Part shown: positions 13,615-20,416 of the stretch, piece after piece | How positions within the stretch are numbered: position 1 is the first letter of the stretch | Layout of the letters: each line of letters starts with the position of its first letter | NCBI GenBank assembly: GCA_964449165.1 | Contig: CAYVAT010000049.1 | Location: 1 to 20,416, forward strand | Origin: CAYSCW01 sp964449165 | Lineage (GTDB): Bacteria; Acidobacteriota; Aminicenantia; Aminicenantales; Aminicenantaceae | DNA: 20,416 bases | Direction: 5' to 3' | The notes under the pieces: generated by a model | The model's database searches: none | The model's input: the letters and a program-made list of their open reading frames with translations, nothing else | Told to the model about the DNA's origin: nothing | Made by a program: the position numbers and the translations under genes

Positions 13615-15003
13615 TTAGACTTTTCCTTCCAGAGATTTTATGATATCCGGGATAATGCGATAGATGTTTCCTGCTCCCATGATGATGACCATGTCCTCGG
13701 GCTGAACGATCTTTTTGGCCAGAGCGGGGATTTTCTTCATTTTGGGTTCGAAGAGAACATTCTTATGTCCGGAATCGAGAACTTCCTGATAGAACATCTC
13801 TCCCGTTATTCCGGGAATTTTTTTTTCACCCGCTGGGTATATTTCGGTAAGGATAAGCACATCTGCCTGGTTGAATGAAGTGCTGAAGCTTTCCATTAGA
13901 AGAGAGAGGCGGGTATATCTGTGGGGTTGAAAAACTCCCACAATCCTTCGCGACCAGCCTTTTTTGGCCGCTTCAAGAGTCGCCTTGATCTCAGTGGGAT
14001 GGTGAGCGTAGTCCTCGATGATCATAATCTCGCCCACTTTTTTCTTCAGCTCAAAGCGCCGACCAGGTCCTTTGTATTTTTCCAGGCCCTCGAAGATGAG
14101 GGAGGGCCGAATTTCCAGATCCATCCCTACGCAGATGGCAGCCATAGCGTTCAAGATGCTGTGGGTGCCTGGAACGTTGAGCTTTAATTCAGACAGCTTC
14201 TCCCCTTTCCAGAAAATGGTGGAAGTGCTGGAGAACCTCTCAAACTGAGGCTCTTTAACGAACACGTCGGCCTGGGTTGAGAATCCGTAGGTGATGAGCC
14301 TGCGCTCGAGCGAAGGAATCAGGCTCTGGAGATTCGGGTCGTCGAGACAGAGGATAACCGGGCAGAAGAAGGGTACTTTATTGGCGAAATAGACAAATGT
14401 GTTTTTGATTTCGTCGAGAGTTTTGTAATGGTCAAGGTGCTCTTCATCCAAATTGGTGAGCACGGCGATAAAAGGAGAGAGATAGAGGAATGAACGATCG
14501 CTTTCGTCAGCTTCGGCAACGATGAAGTCGCCCTCGCCCAGTTTTCCATGTCCTCCCACTGTGTTGAGGCGTCCTCCCACTACGACGGTCGGATCATAAT
14601 TAGCTGTTTCCAGGACTTGGGCAATCATGGATGTGGTGGACGTTTTTCCGTGGGAGCCGGCAACTGCAACTCCGTATTTCATCCTCATCAATTCCGCCAG
14701 CATCTCTGCCCGCGGTATAACAGGAATTTTCCTGCGCCTTGATTCCTGGACCTCCACGTTCTGCTCTTTGATGGCAGAAGAGGCTACAACCACATCGGCT
14801 CCTTCCACTTTATCAGCCTTGTGTCCGATGGAAACTTTTGCACCCAATCGTCTGAGTCGCCTTATGGCTTCGTTATAGGTGATGTCTGTTCCCGATACCT
14901 CATAGCCAAGATTGAGGAGCACTTCAGCAATCCCGCTCATTCCTGTCCCGCCGATCCCGATCATGTGGATGTGGTTGAACTTCTTGTAAATCTTTTTAAC
15001 CAC
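13615..15003 (-). CDS. murC: UDP-N-acetylmuramate--L-alanine ligase
   Basis: This cytosolic ATP-dependent ligase adds L-alanine to UDP-MurNAc, the first amino acid of the peptidoglycan stem. The 462-residue product shows the N-terminal UDP-binding motif GIGGTGMSG (16-24), the ATP-binding loop GSHGKTS (117-123), the NLDEEHLDHY region of the central domain and C-terminal-domain motifs EDYAHHPTEI and FQPHRYTR. Length is normal, with no fusion to MurB or Ddl. The start is a GTG at 15003-15001, twelve bases past the murG stop, with a weak GAGAGG upstream. The alignment of the glycine-rich motif close to the N-terminus supports this start. murB and ddl, often between murC and ftsQ, are missing here. 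Confidence 0.97.
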   Translation of the reverse strand: MVKKIYKKFNHIHMIGIGGTGMSGIAEVLLNLGYEVSGTDITYNEAIRRLRRLGAKVSIGHKADKVEGADVVVASSAIKEQNVEVQESRRRKIPVIPRAEMLAELMRMKYGVAVAGSHGKTSTTSMIAQVLETANYDPTVVVGGRLNTVGGHGKLGEGDFIVAEADESDRSFLYLSPFIAVLTNLDEEHLDHYKTLDEIKNTFVYFANKVPFFCPVILCLDDPNLQSLIPSLERRLITYGFSTQADVFVKEPQFERFSSTSTIFWKGEKLSELKLNVPGTHSILNAMAAICVGMDLEIRPSLIFEGLEKYKGPGRRFELKKKVGEIMIIEDYAHHPTEIKATLEAAKKGWSRRIVGVFQPHRYTRLSLLMESFSTSFNQADVLILTEIYPAGEKKIPGITGEMFYQEVLDSGHKNVLFEPKMKKIPALAKKIVQPEDMVIIMGAGNIYRIIPDIIKSLEGKV

Positions 15004-15015
15004 CTTGGTTCCCTC

Positions 15016-16098
15016 TCACCTTTTCTCCATAATTTCCATACAAAGGCTGGCTATTCTTTCAGCAGTATTCTCGGTTTTCAAAGTCTCCAGTTTTTTTCCC
15101 ATTCGTCGTATTTTTTCTTTGTTGCGGAGATAGTCGAAAATTCTCTGTGAAAAGTCCTCGGGTTCAAATTCCTCCTCCAGGATCACTTCTGCTCCCTCAA
15201 CTCGTTCCAGCTCCCGGGCATTCAAGACCTGATGATTGTCTGTGGCTTGAGAGAAAGGGATCAGGATAGATGCCTTGGATGAAGCGATAAGCTCGGCTAT
15301 GGTAGTTGCTCCGGCACGGCTTACGATCAGATCGGATTTTTGGAAGAACTGGTCCATATCATGGAAGTAGGAAGCAACAACCACGTCTTTGAAGCTTGTT
15401 TCCTGGTAATTTTGCTTGACCCATTCGCAGTCCGCCTTTCCAGTCTGATGGAAGATTCTCAGGCTGTCTTTTTCCTTCTTGAGAAGAGGGAGCGATCTTA
15501 CTAGACCTTGATTCAAGAAATGCGAACCCTGGCTTCCTCCGAAAATGAGGATAGTCAGTTTGCCGTTTTCTTGTTTGGGTGAAAGCCCGTAGAATTCGTC
15601 TCTGACAGGATTGCCCATAAAGACGCCTTTTTCCCTGAAAAAGGGAAGTGAACCTTTAAAAGCGACCACAGCTTTTCTGATCCAGGGAATGAGGAGCCGG
15701 TTGGTGTATCCGGGTTTGAGGTTTTGTTCCATGATGAGTGTGGGAATACGAAGCCAAGATGCCAGCAGCACGATTGGCCCCGAGCTATAGCCGCCCACTC
15801 CTACCACCAGATGAGGCCTTCTGCGAATCAGGATCCAGATAGATTTTATGAAGGAAGAGGGAAGGAGCAGCAGAGATGGGATGGCTTTCCAGCCTTTCCC
15901 CTTGATACCTCTGATTTTAAGCGGGATGAACTCGACTCCATGATGTTCCATGATGTCTCGCTCCAGAGCCCGCCCGCTTCCCACATAGGTCAGGTGAAGA
16001 TCTGGGGATTTTTCTTTAATTTTCCGGCCTACTGCCAAAGCGGGATAGAGGTGGCCGGCCGTGCCTCCGCCGCTGATTATGACTCTGCGCTCTCTCAT
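15016..16098 (-). CDS. murG: UDP-GlcNAc:lipid I N-acetylglucosaminyltransferase
   Basis: This peripheral inner-membrane GT-B glycosyltransferase adds GlcNAc to lipid I and so makes lipid II. The 360-residue product carries the three G-loops: GGGTAGHLYPA (10-20), GVGGYSSGP (100-108) and GGSQGS (187-192). It also has the EQNLKPGYTN region (124-133) and the UDP-GlcNAc contact SRAGATTIAEL (260-270) followed by PFSQATDNHQ. Length and motif spacing are normal. Its ATG overlaps the ftsW stop codon by four bases (ATGA), and GAAGGA lies just before it, so translation is coupled to ftsW. Confidence 0.97.
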   Translation of the reverse strand: MRERRVIISGGGTAGHLYPALAVGRKIKEKSPDLHLTYVGSGRALERDIMEHHGVEFIPLKIRGIKGKGWKAIPSLLLLPSSFIKSIWILIRRRPHLVVGVGGYSSGPIVLLASWLRIPTLIMEQNLKPGYTNRLLIPWIRKAVVAFKGSLPFFREKGVFMGNPVRDEFYGLSPKQENGKLTILIFGGSQGSHFLNQGLVRSLPLLKKEKDSLRIFHQTGKADCEWVKQNYQETSFKDVVVASYFHDMDQFFQKSDLIVSRAGATTIAELIASSKASILIPFSQATDNHQVLNARELERVEGAEVILEEEFEPEDFSQRIFDYLRNKEKIRRMGKKLETLKTENTAERIASLCMEIMEKR

Positions 16099-17207
16099 TT
16101 TTTCCTTCGAATGTGCCCCTTTCTCTGCGAAATATGGAGGAGAATTCCGATGCTGAGCAGGGTACAGATAAGTGACGACCGTCCAAAGCTGATAAGAGGC
16201 AGAGGAACTCCGGTGGGAGGGCCTAAACCCAGCACAATACTCACGTTGAGCAGAGCCTGAAAAAAGACAGCCATGGTCAGCCCAGCAGCCGCCATTTGAC
16301 TGAACAGGTTCGGAGCTTTAAGAGAAATGACCAGTCCTCTCCAGAAAAAGATGGTAAAGAGGAGGAGTATGGCCATGGTGCCCACAAGCCCGAATTCTTC
16401 TCCCACGATAGCGTAGATATAATCCGTGTGGGCACAGGGAAGGAAGTAAAGCTTCTGGATGCTTTCTCCGATGCTGACGCCGAACAGTCCTCCCGAGCCA
16501 ACGGCCATCTTCGATTGGATGATCTGAAAACCGTTTCCTTGGGGATCTGTAGCGGGGGAGATGAAAGCGAAAATTCTGTTTATCCTGTAATCGGCCTGAA
16601 GAAGATAGAAGAGGAAGAGGGCAGAGGAGACGGCTCCCAGTATGAGAAAATGTTTCAGCTTAACCCCTCCTATGAAAAGGATGATGGAGCAGATGACCAA
16701 GAGTAAGAAGGCAGTGCCGTAATCAGGCTCCTTGATGATCAGCAGGATGAACACAAAGAGGATGCTTAAGGGGAAAATAAGAGTTCGAAAGTCATTCAGC
16801 TTGTCCTTTTTGCGCTCAAGATAAAGGCTGAGAAAGAGGATCATGCTTATCTTGGAGAGTTCAGACGGCTGGAATCTCAGTCCCTGCAGATAAATCCAGC
16901 GATTGGTGTTCCCTAAGGCTGGCATGAACAGACACAAAGCCAGAAACAGCAAGGAAATAAGTAGAAGCCCATAAATAAATAATGGATTCTGGTACACGGG
17001 CTTTCTGATGGGAAGGATAAGCAGGATCATCACCAGCCCTACTACTGCGCCGATCGCCTGATGGACGAGGAAATGAAAGGGCTGCTGGTATTTTTCGCTG
17101 GCTAAGACTCCCGATGAGCTGAAGACCATGACCAGGCCGATGCCGATGAGGATAAGAGTGGAGGTAAAAAGAATTTTGTCGAATCCGTAGGGCCTGAATA
17201 TCTCCAC
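16095..17207 (-). CDS. ftsW: Septal peptidoglycan glycosyltransferase FtsW (SEDS family)
   Basis: This polytopic inner-membrane protein polymerises lipid II into septal glycan with its partner class B penicillin-binding protein. From the start chosen, 370 residues form about ten membrane helices. SEDS motifs are GNTNRWIYLQGLRFQPSELSK (99-119), a long periplasmic loop region ending in SIQKLYFLPCAHTDYIYAIVGEEFG, and the late PLPLISFGRSS stretch (PFVSYGGSS in many homologues). The frame is open to an ATG at 17339 inside murD, but that adds 44 residues lacking family character. I prefer the GTG at 17207-17205, one base after the murD stop and eight bases after AAGGA. This start gives VEIFRPYGFDKILF directly before the first helix. 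The ftsW rather than rodA identity rests on the dcw context. Confidence 0.94.
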   Translation of the reverse strand: MEIFRPYGFDKILFTSTLILIGIGLVMVFSSSGVLASEKYQQPFHFLVHQAIGAVVGLVMILLILPIRKPVYQNPLFIYGLLLISLLFLALCLFMPALGNTNRWIYLQGLRFQPSELSKISMILFLSLYLERKKDKLNDFRTLIFPLSILFVFILLIIKEPDYGTAFLLLVICSIILFIGGVKLKHFLILGAVSSALFLFYLLQADYRINRIFAFISPATDPQGNGFQIIQSKMAVGSGGLFGVSIGESIQKLYFLPCAHTDYIYAIVGEEFGLVGTMAILLLFTIFFWRGLVISLKAPNLFSQMAAAGLTMAVFFQALLNVSIVLGLGPPTGVPLPLISFGRSSLICTLLSIGILLHISQRKGHIRRKK

Positions 17208-17220
17208 TCTAGTTTTCCTT
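17205..17220 (-). promoter_or_regulatory. Ribosome-binding site and GTG start that define ftsW
   Basis: Reading leftward, AAGGA (17220-17216) is followed after eight bases by GTG (17207-17205). The murD stop codon TAG (17211-17209) lies between them, one base before the GTG. This spacing selects the internal GTG over the far upstream ATG at 17339 and implies termination-reinitiation coupling. Confidence 0.6.
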
Positions 17221-18579
17221 CTCTCCCTCCAGAGCTTGCTTGAGGTTAAAGACAGCTTGCTTGAAAATGAGGCCTCTTTGTTCAAAATTCTCGAACATGT
17301 CAAAGCTCGTGCAGGCGGGAGCAAGAAGAACCACATCACCAGGGGCTGCTTGAGAGAAGCCTCTGTTTACCGCCTCTTCCAGGGAGGCAACTTCCTCTGT
17401 GGGAACGGTATGGGATAAAGCCTTCTTTAATTTATGTCTTGCCTCTCCTATGAGCATGATTTTTGTGACTCTTTCCTGTACAGGTCTCCTTAATTTTTCG
17501 AAATCTCCTCCTTTGTCCCTTCCTCCGGCTATAAGGATGATGTTGCCATCAAAGCTCAAGATGGATTTCAAAGCAGCATCCACGTTTGTTGCCTTGGAGT
17601 CGTTATAGAAATCTACTCCTTTTATAGTGGCAACTTTTTCCAGGCGGTGTTCCAGCCCTTTAAAGGTTCGGATGGATTCTCTGATTCCGGAGTGAGGAAG
17701 AGAGAAGAGATGCCCCACAAGAGAGGCGGCCAACACATTCTCCAGATTATGCATGCCAAAAAGAGGGATTTCTGAGACCTTCATCACTTTTTTCTTATCC
17801 GTATCGGAGAGGACAATCCATCCCTTATGGATGAAACATCCTGGACAGACATTCCTCTCCCGGCTGAAGGCATATATGCGGGCCTTCGCTTCGTTGCGGA
17901 GGCTCCAGACCAGAGGGTCGTCTTGGTTGAGGACGGCTTTATCGTCCTCTCCCTGGAGAAGGACGAGTCTCTTTTTTGCCTCATAATAGTCGGAGAAAGA
18001 GGGGTGCCAATCGAGGTGATCTGGAGAAATGTTAAGAAAAACTGAAACAGAAGCTCTGAAGTGCTCAATATAGAAAAGCTGGAAGCTGGAAATCTCTGTC
18101 ACATAGACATCGCCGCCTTCGCTTCCATCGACAAAGCTGATCAATGGTGTCCCGATATTGCCACCCAGATACGATGGCACCCCTCCTTCTTGGAGGATTT
18201 TATGAGTAAGGGAGGCTGTGGTGGATTTTCCGTTGGATCCCGTTATTCCCACGATTTTGCCTCTCAGAAAATTGTAAGCTAATTCTATCTCGGAGATGAT
18301 TTTGACTCCCCGCTCCTGCGCGGTTTTGAGCTCAGGCAGGGGAGGAACTCCTGGGCTGGGAACGATCAGGTCTGCTTCAAGGAAAGATTGTGGCCGATGT
18401 TTTCCTGCCTCCACCCTCACTCCCTTATTGACCCATAGAGAGATTTTCTCCCCGAGTTCTTCATCGGTCTTCTTCTCGCTCACTTTTACCTGGGCACCTC
18501 GGCTGAGGAGGAACTCGCAGACTGCTTCCCCTGTCTTTCCCAATCCTACAACCAACACTTTTTTTCCCTTCAGATTCAT
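17209..18579 (-). CDS. murD: UDP-N-acetylmuramoyl-L-alanine--D-glutamate ligase
   Basis: This cytosolic ATP-dependent ligase adds D-glutamate to UDP-MurNAc-L-Ala. The 456-residue product has the N-terminal dinucleotide-like motif VLVVGLGKTG (8-17), the ATP loop GITGSNGKSTT (111-121), TEISSFQL (uracil-side and metal region), NISPDHLDWH, and the C-terminal-domain motifs NDSKATN and AGGRDKGGDF. The terminal LLAPACTSFDMFENFEQRG is also characteristic. Length is normal. The ATG begins one base after the mraY stop codon, with AAGG upstream. Nothing is missing or broken. Confidence 0.97.
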   Translation of the reverse strand: MNLKGKKVLVVGLGKTGEAVCEFLLSRGAQVKVSEKKTDEELGEKISLWVNKGVRVEAGKHRPQSFLEADLIVPSPGVPPLPELKTAQERGVKIISEIELAYNFLRGKIVGITGSNGKSTTASLTHKILQEGGVPSYLGGNIGTPLISFVDGSEGGDVYVTEISSFQLFYIEHFRASVSVFLNISPDHLDWHPSFSDYYEAKKRLVLLQGEDDKAVLNQDDPLVWSLRNEAKARIYAFSRERNVCPGCFIHKGWIVLSDTDKKKVMKVSEIPLFGMHNLENVLAASLVGHLFSLPHSGIRESIRTFKGLEHRLEKVATIKGVDFYNDSKATNVDAALKSILSFDGNIILIAGGRDKGGDFEKLRRPVQERVTKIMLIGEARHKLKKALSHTVPTEEVASLEEAVNRGFSQAAPGDVVLLAPACTSFDMFENFEQRGLIFKQAVFNLKQALEGEKEN

Positions 18580-18580
18580 C

Positions 18581-19669
18581 TTACCTTAGCTTGAGCGTGG
18601 CCAGGCTGAAAAGGGCGAAGATGATAGCCGCAATCCAGAAACGGACTACGATTTTTTCTTCTGACCATCCGATGAGTTCGAAATGATGATGGAGTGGCGC
18701 CATCTTGAATATCCGCTTTCCCCTGGTCAGTTTAAAGTAGCCCACCTGTAGAAGGACAGACAAAGCTTCCAGTATGAAAACACCTGCCACCATGAAGAGA
18801 AGGAATTCCTGTTTGATCAAGATAGCGATTGTTCCCAGGGCCCCACCCAAGGAAAGAGCTCCCACATCTCCCATGAAGATCTGAGCAGGGTGACAGTTGA
18901 ACCAGAGAAATCCCAGGCAGGCTCCAGACATAGCTCCAGTGAAGATAGTCAGTTCCGCCGCCCGGGGAACAAGGACGATATTAAGATACTCAGACCAGAG
19001 AGCATTTCCGGCTGTGTAGGTGAGGGCAGTGAAGGCGCTGGCGCTGATAAAGGTCAGGCCTATGGCCAATCCATCAAGGCCATCGGCGAGGTTGACCGCA
19101 TTGGAAGAGCCCACCAGGATGAACATTATCCAGGGAAGATAGAACCATCCCAGATATGGAACCCATTTCTTAAAGAATGGTACACCCAGGTGGAGGTTGA
19201 ATTCTCCCCTTAGTCCGAGATATACGAGAATCAATCCGATGATTCCTGAAAGAATTACCTGGAGAAGAAGCTTTCGTCGGATGATCAGACCCGAATTCTT
19301 CTTCTTCTTGATCTTCAGATAATCATCCCAGAAGCCTAACAGGCCAAAACAAGCCATGGTCGCCATGGCCAACCAGATATAGGAGTTTTTCAGGTCTCCC
19401 CAGAGCAATGTAGGTATGATAGTGCAGCCTATGATCAGGATCCCTCCCATGGAGGGAGTGCCTCTTTTACCTGTATGAGCCTGTGGAACATCAGGCCTTA
19501 TCTCTTCACCAATCTGATATTTTTTTAAGAATTTTATCATCAGAGAACCGAAGATAAGCGTGAAGAGAAGAGCAGTGATCCCTGCCAAGGCGGTGCGAAC
19601 TGTGATGTAGCGGAAGATATTGAAGAAGATAAAATATTTTCTCAGCGGAATCAGAAGATAGTAGAGCAT
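18581..19669 (-). CDS. mraY: Phospho-N-acetylmuramoyl-pentapeptide transferase
   Basis: This integral inner-membrane enzyme transfers phospho-MurNAc-pentapeptide to undecaprenyl phosphate, forming lipid I. The 362-residue product has about ten membrane helices and the family signatures: RPDVPQAHTGKRGTPSMGG (58-76), LGFWDDYLKI with the Asp115-Asp116 pair, NAVNLADGLDGLA (190-202), FMGDVGALSLGG with Asp268, and PLHHHFELIGWSE with His327-329. Length is close to the 360 residues of known enzymes. The ATG lies one base after the murF stop codon, with AGGAA upstream. Confidence 0.98.
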   Translation of the reverse strand: MLYYLLIPLRKYFIFFNIFRYITVRTALAGITALLFTLIFGSLMIKFLKKYQIGEEIRPDVPQAHTGKRGTPSMGGILIIGCTIIPTLLWGDLKNSYIWLAMATMACFGLLGFWDDYLKIKKKKNSGLIIRRKLLLQVILSGIIGLILVYLGLRGEFNLHLGVPFFKKWVPYLGWFYLPWIMFILVGSSNAVNLADGLDGLAIGLTFISASAFTALTYTAGNALWSEYLNIVLVPRAAELTIFTGAMSGACLGFLWFNCHPAQIFMGDVGALSLGGALGTIAILIKQEFLLFMVAGVFILEALSVLLQVGYFKLTRGKRIFKMAPLHHHFELIGWSEEKIVVRFWIAAIIFALFSLATLKLR

Positions 19670-19670
19670 A

Positions 19671-20416
19671 TCAGGTTCCTCTTGATTTCAATTTTTCAAC
19701 GATTATCTCTGTTTGAATTCCCCTTGAACCCTTGACCAGGATAAAGTCTCCATCCTGGACAATATCCCGAATAACATCAGCAGCCTCAGTTGAGTCCCTG
19801 CAGGAGTAAATTTGATCCTTTTTCATCCCTGAGGCTAAAGCAGCCTCATCCATATGCCGGCTTAAAGGACCCACAGTCACCAAAGTGTCCCATCCCCACT
19901 GGACCACCTGTTTTCCTGCTTGAACATGGTAGGCGATTTCCTTCTCCCCCAGTTCAAGCATATCTCCCAAGACAGCAACTTTTCTCTTGGCGGGAAAGCC
20001 GGAAAGCCCCTTGAGGATTTCCTCCAGTGCTACGGGATTGGAGTTGTATGATTCATCTAAGAGCTTGATGTTTCCTTTGAGAGAGAGAAGAACCCCTCTC
20101 CGGGGGAGCGGCTTCAGAGATTTGACCTTGTCGAGGATTATATCCAGGGGTAGAGAAAAAAAGTAGGCTATTGCCGATGCCGCTAGGAAATCTTTAAGAT
20201 GACTTTCCAAGAAAAAGGGAAACAGGATCTCCTTCTGCTTTTTGCCGTAGAGGAGTTTAAAGCGTATGCCCTCCAAGTCTTGTTTCTGGATGTCCCGAGC
20301 GCGAACATCGCATTTTGGAGAGAGGCCAAAGAAGATCTTTTCTCCTTTCCAGTATGGTGCTATTTTCTGCACAAGAGGGTCATCGCCGTTAAGTATTGCT
20401 GTGCCTCCTTCTTTCA
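19671..20416 (-). CDS. murF: UDP-N-acetylmuramoyl-tripeptide--D-alanyl-D-alanine ligase, C-terminal part (cut by window edge)
   Basis: This enzyme adds D-Ala-D-Ala to the UDP-MurNAc-tripeptide, the last cytosolic step of precursor synthesis. Only the last 247 residues lie in the window. The frame stays open to the edge at 20416, and its first in-window residues (KEGGTAILNGDDPLV) match the MurF central domain, so the GTG at 20372 is an internal valine and not the start. Visible features are GDDP, the C-terminal-domain motif LLDESYNSNPVALEEIL, AVLGDMLELG and the late ILVKGSRG. The ATP-binding loop GxxGKT lies outside. The gene begins the run of coupled genes seen here, and murE is expected upstream, beyond the window. 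Confidence 0.95.
   Translation of the reverse strand, partial: KEGGTAILNGDDPLVQKIAPYWKGEKIFFGLSPKCDVRARDIQKQDLEGIRFKLLYGKKQKEILFPFFLESHLKDFLAASAIAYFFSLPLDIILDKVKSLKPLPRRGVLLSLKGNIKLLDESYNSNPVALEEILKGLSGFPAKRKVAVLGDMLELGEKEIAYHVQAGKQVVQWGWDTLVTVGPLSRHMDEAALASGMKKDQIYSCRDSTEAADVIRDIVQDGDFILVKGSRGIQTEIIVEKLKSRGT

Noticed and set aside
15724..16260. 178-codon open frame on the + strand
   Set aside because: It runs opposite murG and ftsW and has no domain signature.
17208..17339. N-terminal extension of ftsW to the upstream ATG
   Set aside because: The extra 44 residues fall inside murD, lack membrane or SEDS character, and have no ribosome-binding site, whereas the GTG at 17207 is well placed.

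Overview
The window is an ordinary bacterial chromosomal segment, densely coding in its right half. A TonB-dependent outer-membrane receptor and a probable outer-membrane lipoprotein point to a Gram-negative-type envelope. Base composition is moderate in the genes and AT-rich between the left-hand genes. The gene mix would fit an uncultured fermentative lineage such as Aminicenantes or another Acidobacteriota relative: a dcw cluster without murB or ddl, a PPi-type phosphofructokinase, a twin-arginine aldo/keto reductase with two 4Fe-4S motifs, and a secreted class C-type serine hydrolase. That placement is a guess from gene content, because no rRNA or other phylogenetic marker was compared. 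I see no phage, transposon, CRISPR, toxin-antitoxin or defence module, and no tRNA or rRNA.

Left region (1-4838), on both strands. A TonB-dependent receptor (74-1933, +) has its own sigma70-like promoter, overlapped by a perfect inverted repeat that looks like an operator. A 755-base gene-free stretch follows, holding weak hairpins and, at 2391-2580, a degenerate AT-rich array built on AAATATA. Then come a promoter and a small helical lipoprotein (2689-3114, +). Convergent to it is the ferredoxin-like aldo/keto reductase (3193-4410, -). A 428-base divergent intergenic region carries a clear promoter for the reductase and a 17-base palindrome.

Middle region (4839-8862). A class I (DhnA-type) fructose-1,6-bisphosphate aldolase (+) is convergent with a phosphofructokinase (-) whose active-site residues are those of the pyrophosphate-dependent enzymes. 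Together they supply the two steps fructose-6-P to fructose-1,6-bisP to triose-P, in a potentially reversible form. A secreted serine hydrolase of the beta-lactamase class C / penicillin-binding-protein fold lies upstream of the phosphofructokinase on the same strand.

Right region (9038-20416, all on the - strand) is the division and cell-wall (dcw) cluster, transcribed right to left: murF (cut by the window edge), mraY, murD, ftsW, murG, murC, ftsQ, ftsA, ftsZ, then hutI. Junctions run from a 12-base gap to a 14-base overlap, so this is probably one operon with translational coupling. It covers completion of UDP-MurNAc-pentapeptide (MurC, MurD, MurF), lipid I and II synthesis (MraY, MurG), the septal glycan polymerase (FtsW), and the divisome core (FtsQ, FtsA, FtsZ). 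murB and ddl, which commonly sit between murC and ftsQ, are absent. The histidine-degradation gene hutI is attached at the end and overlaps ftsZ.
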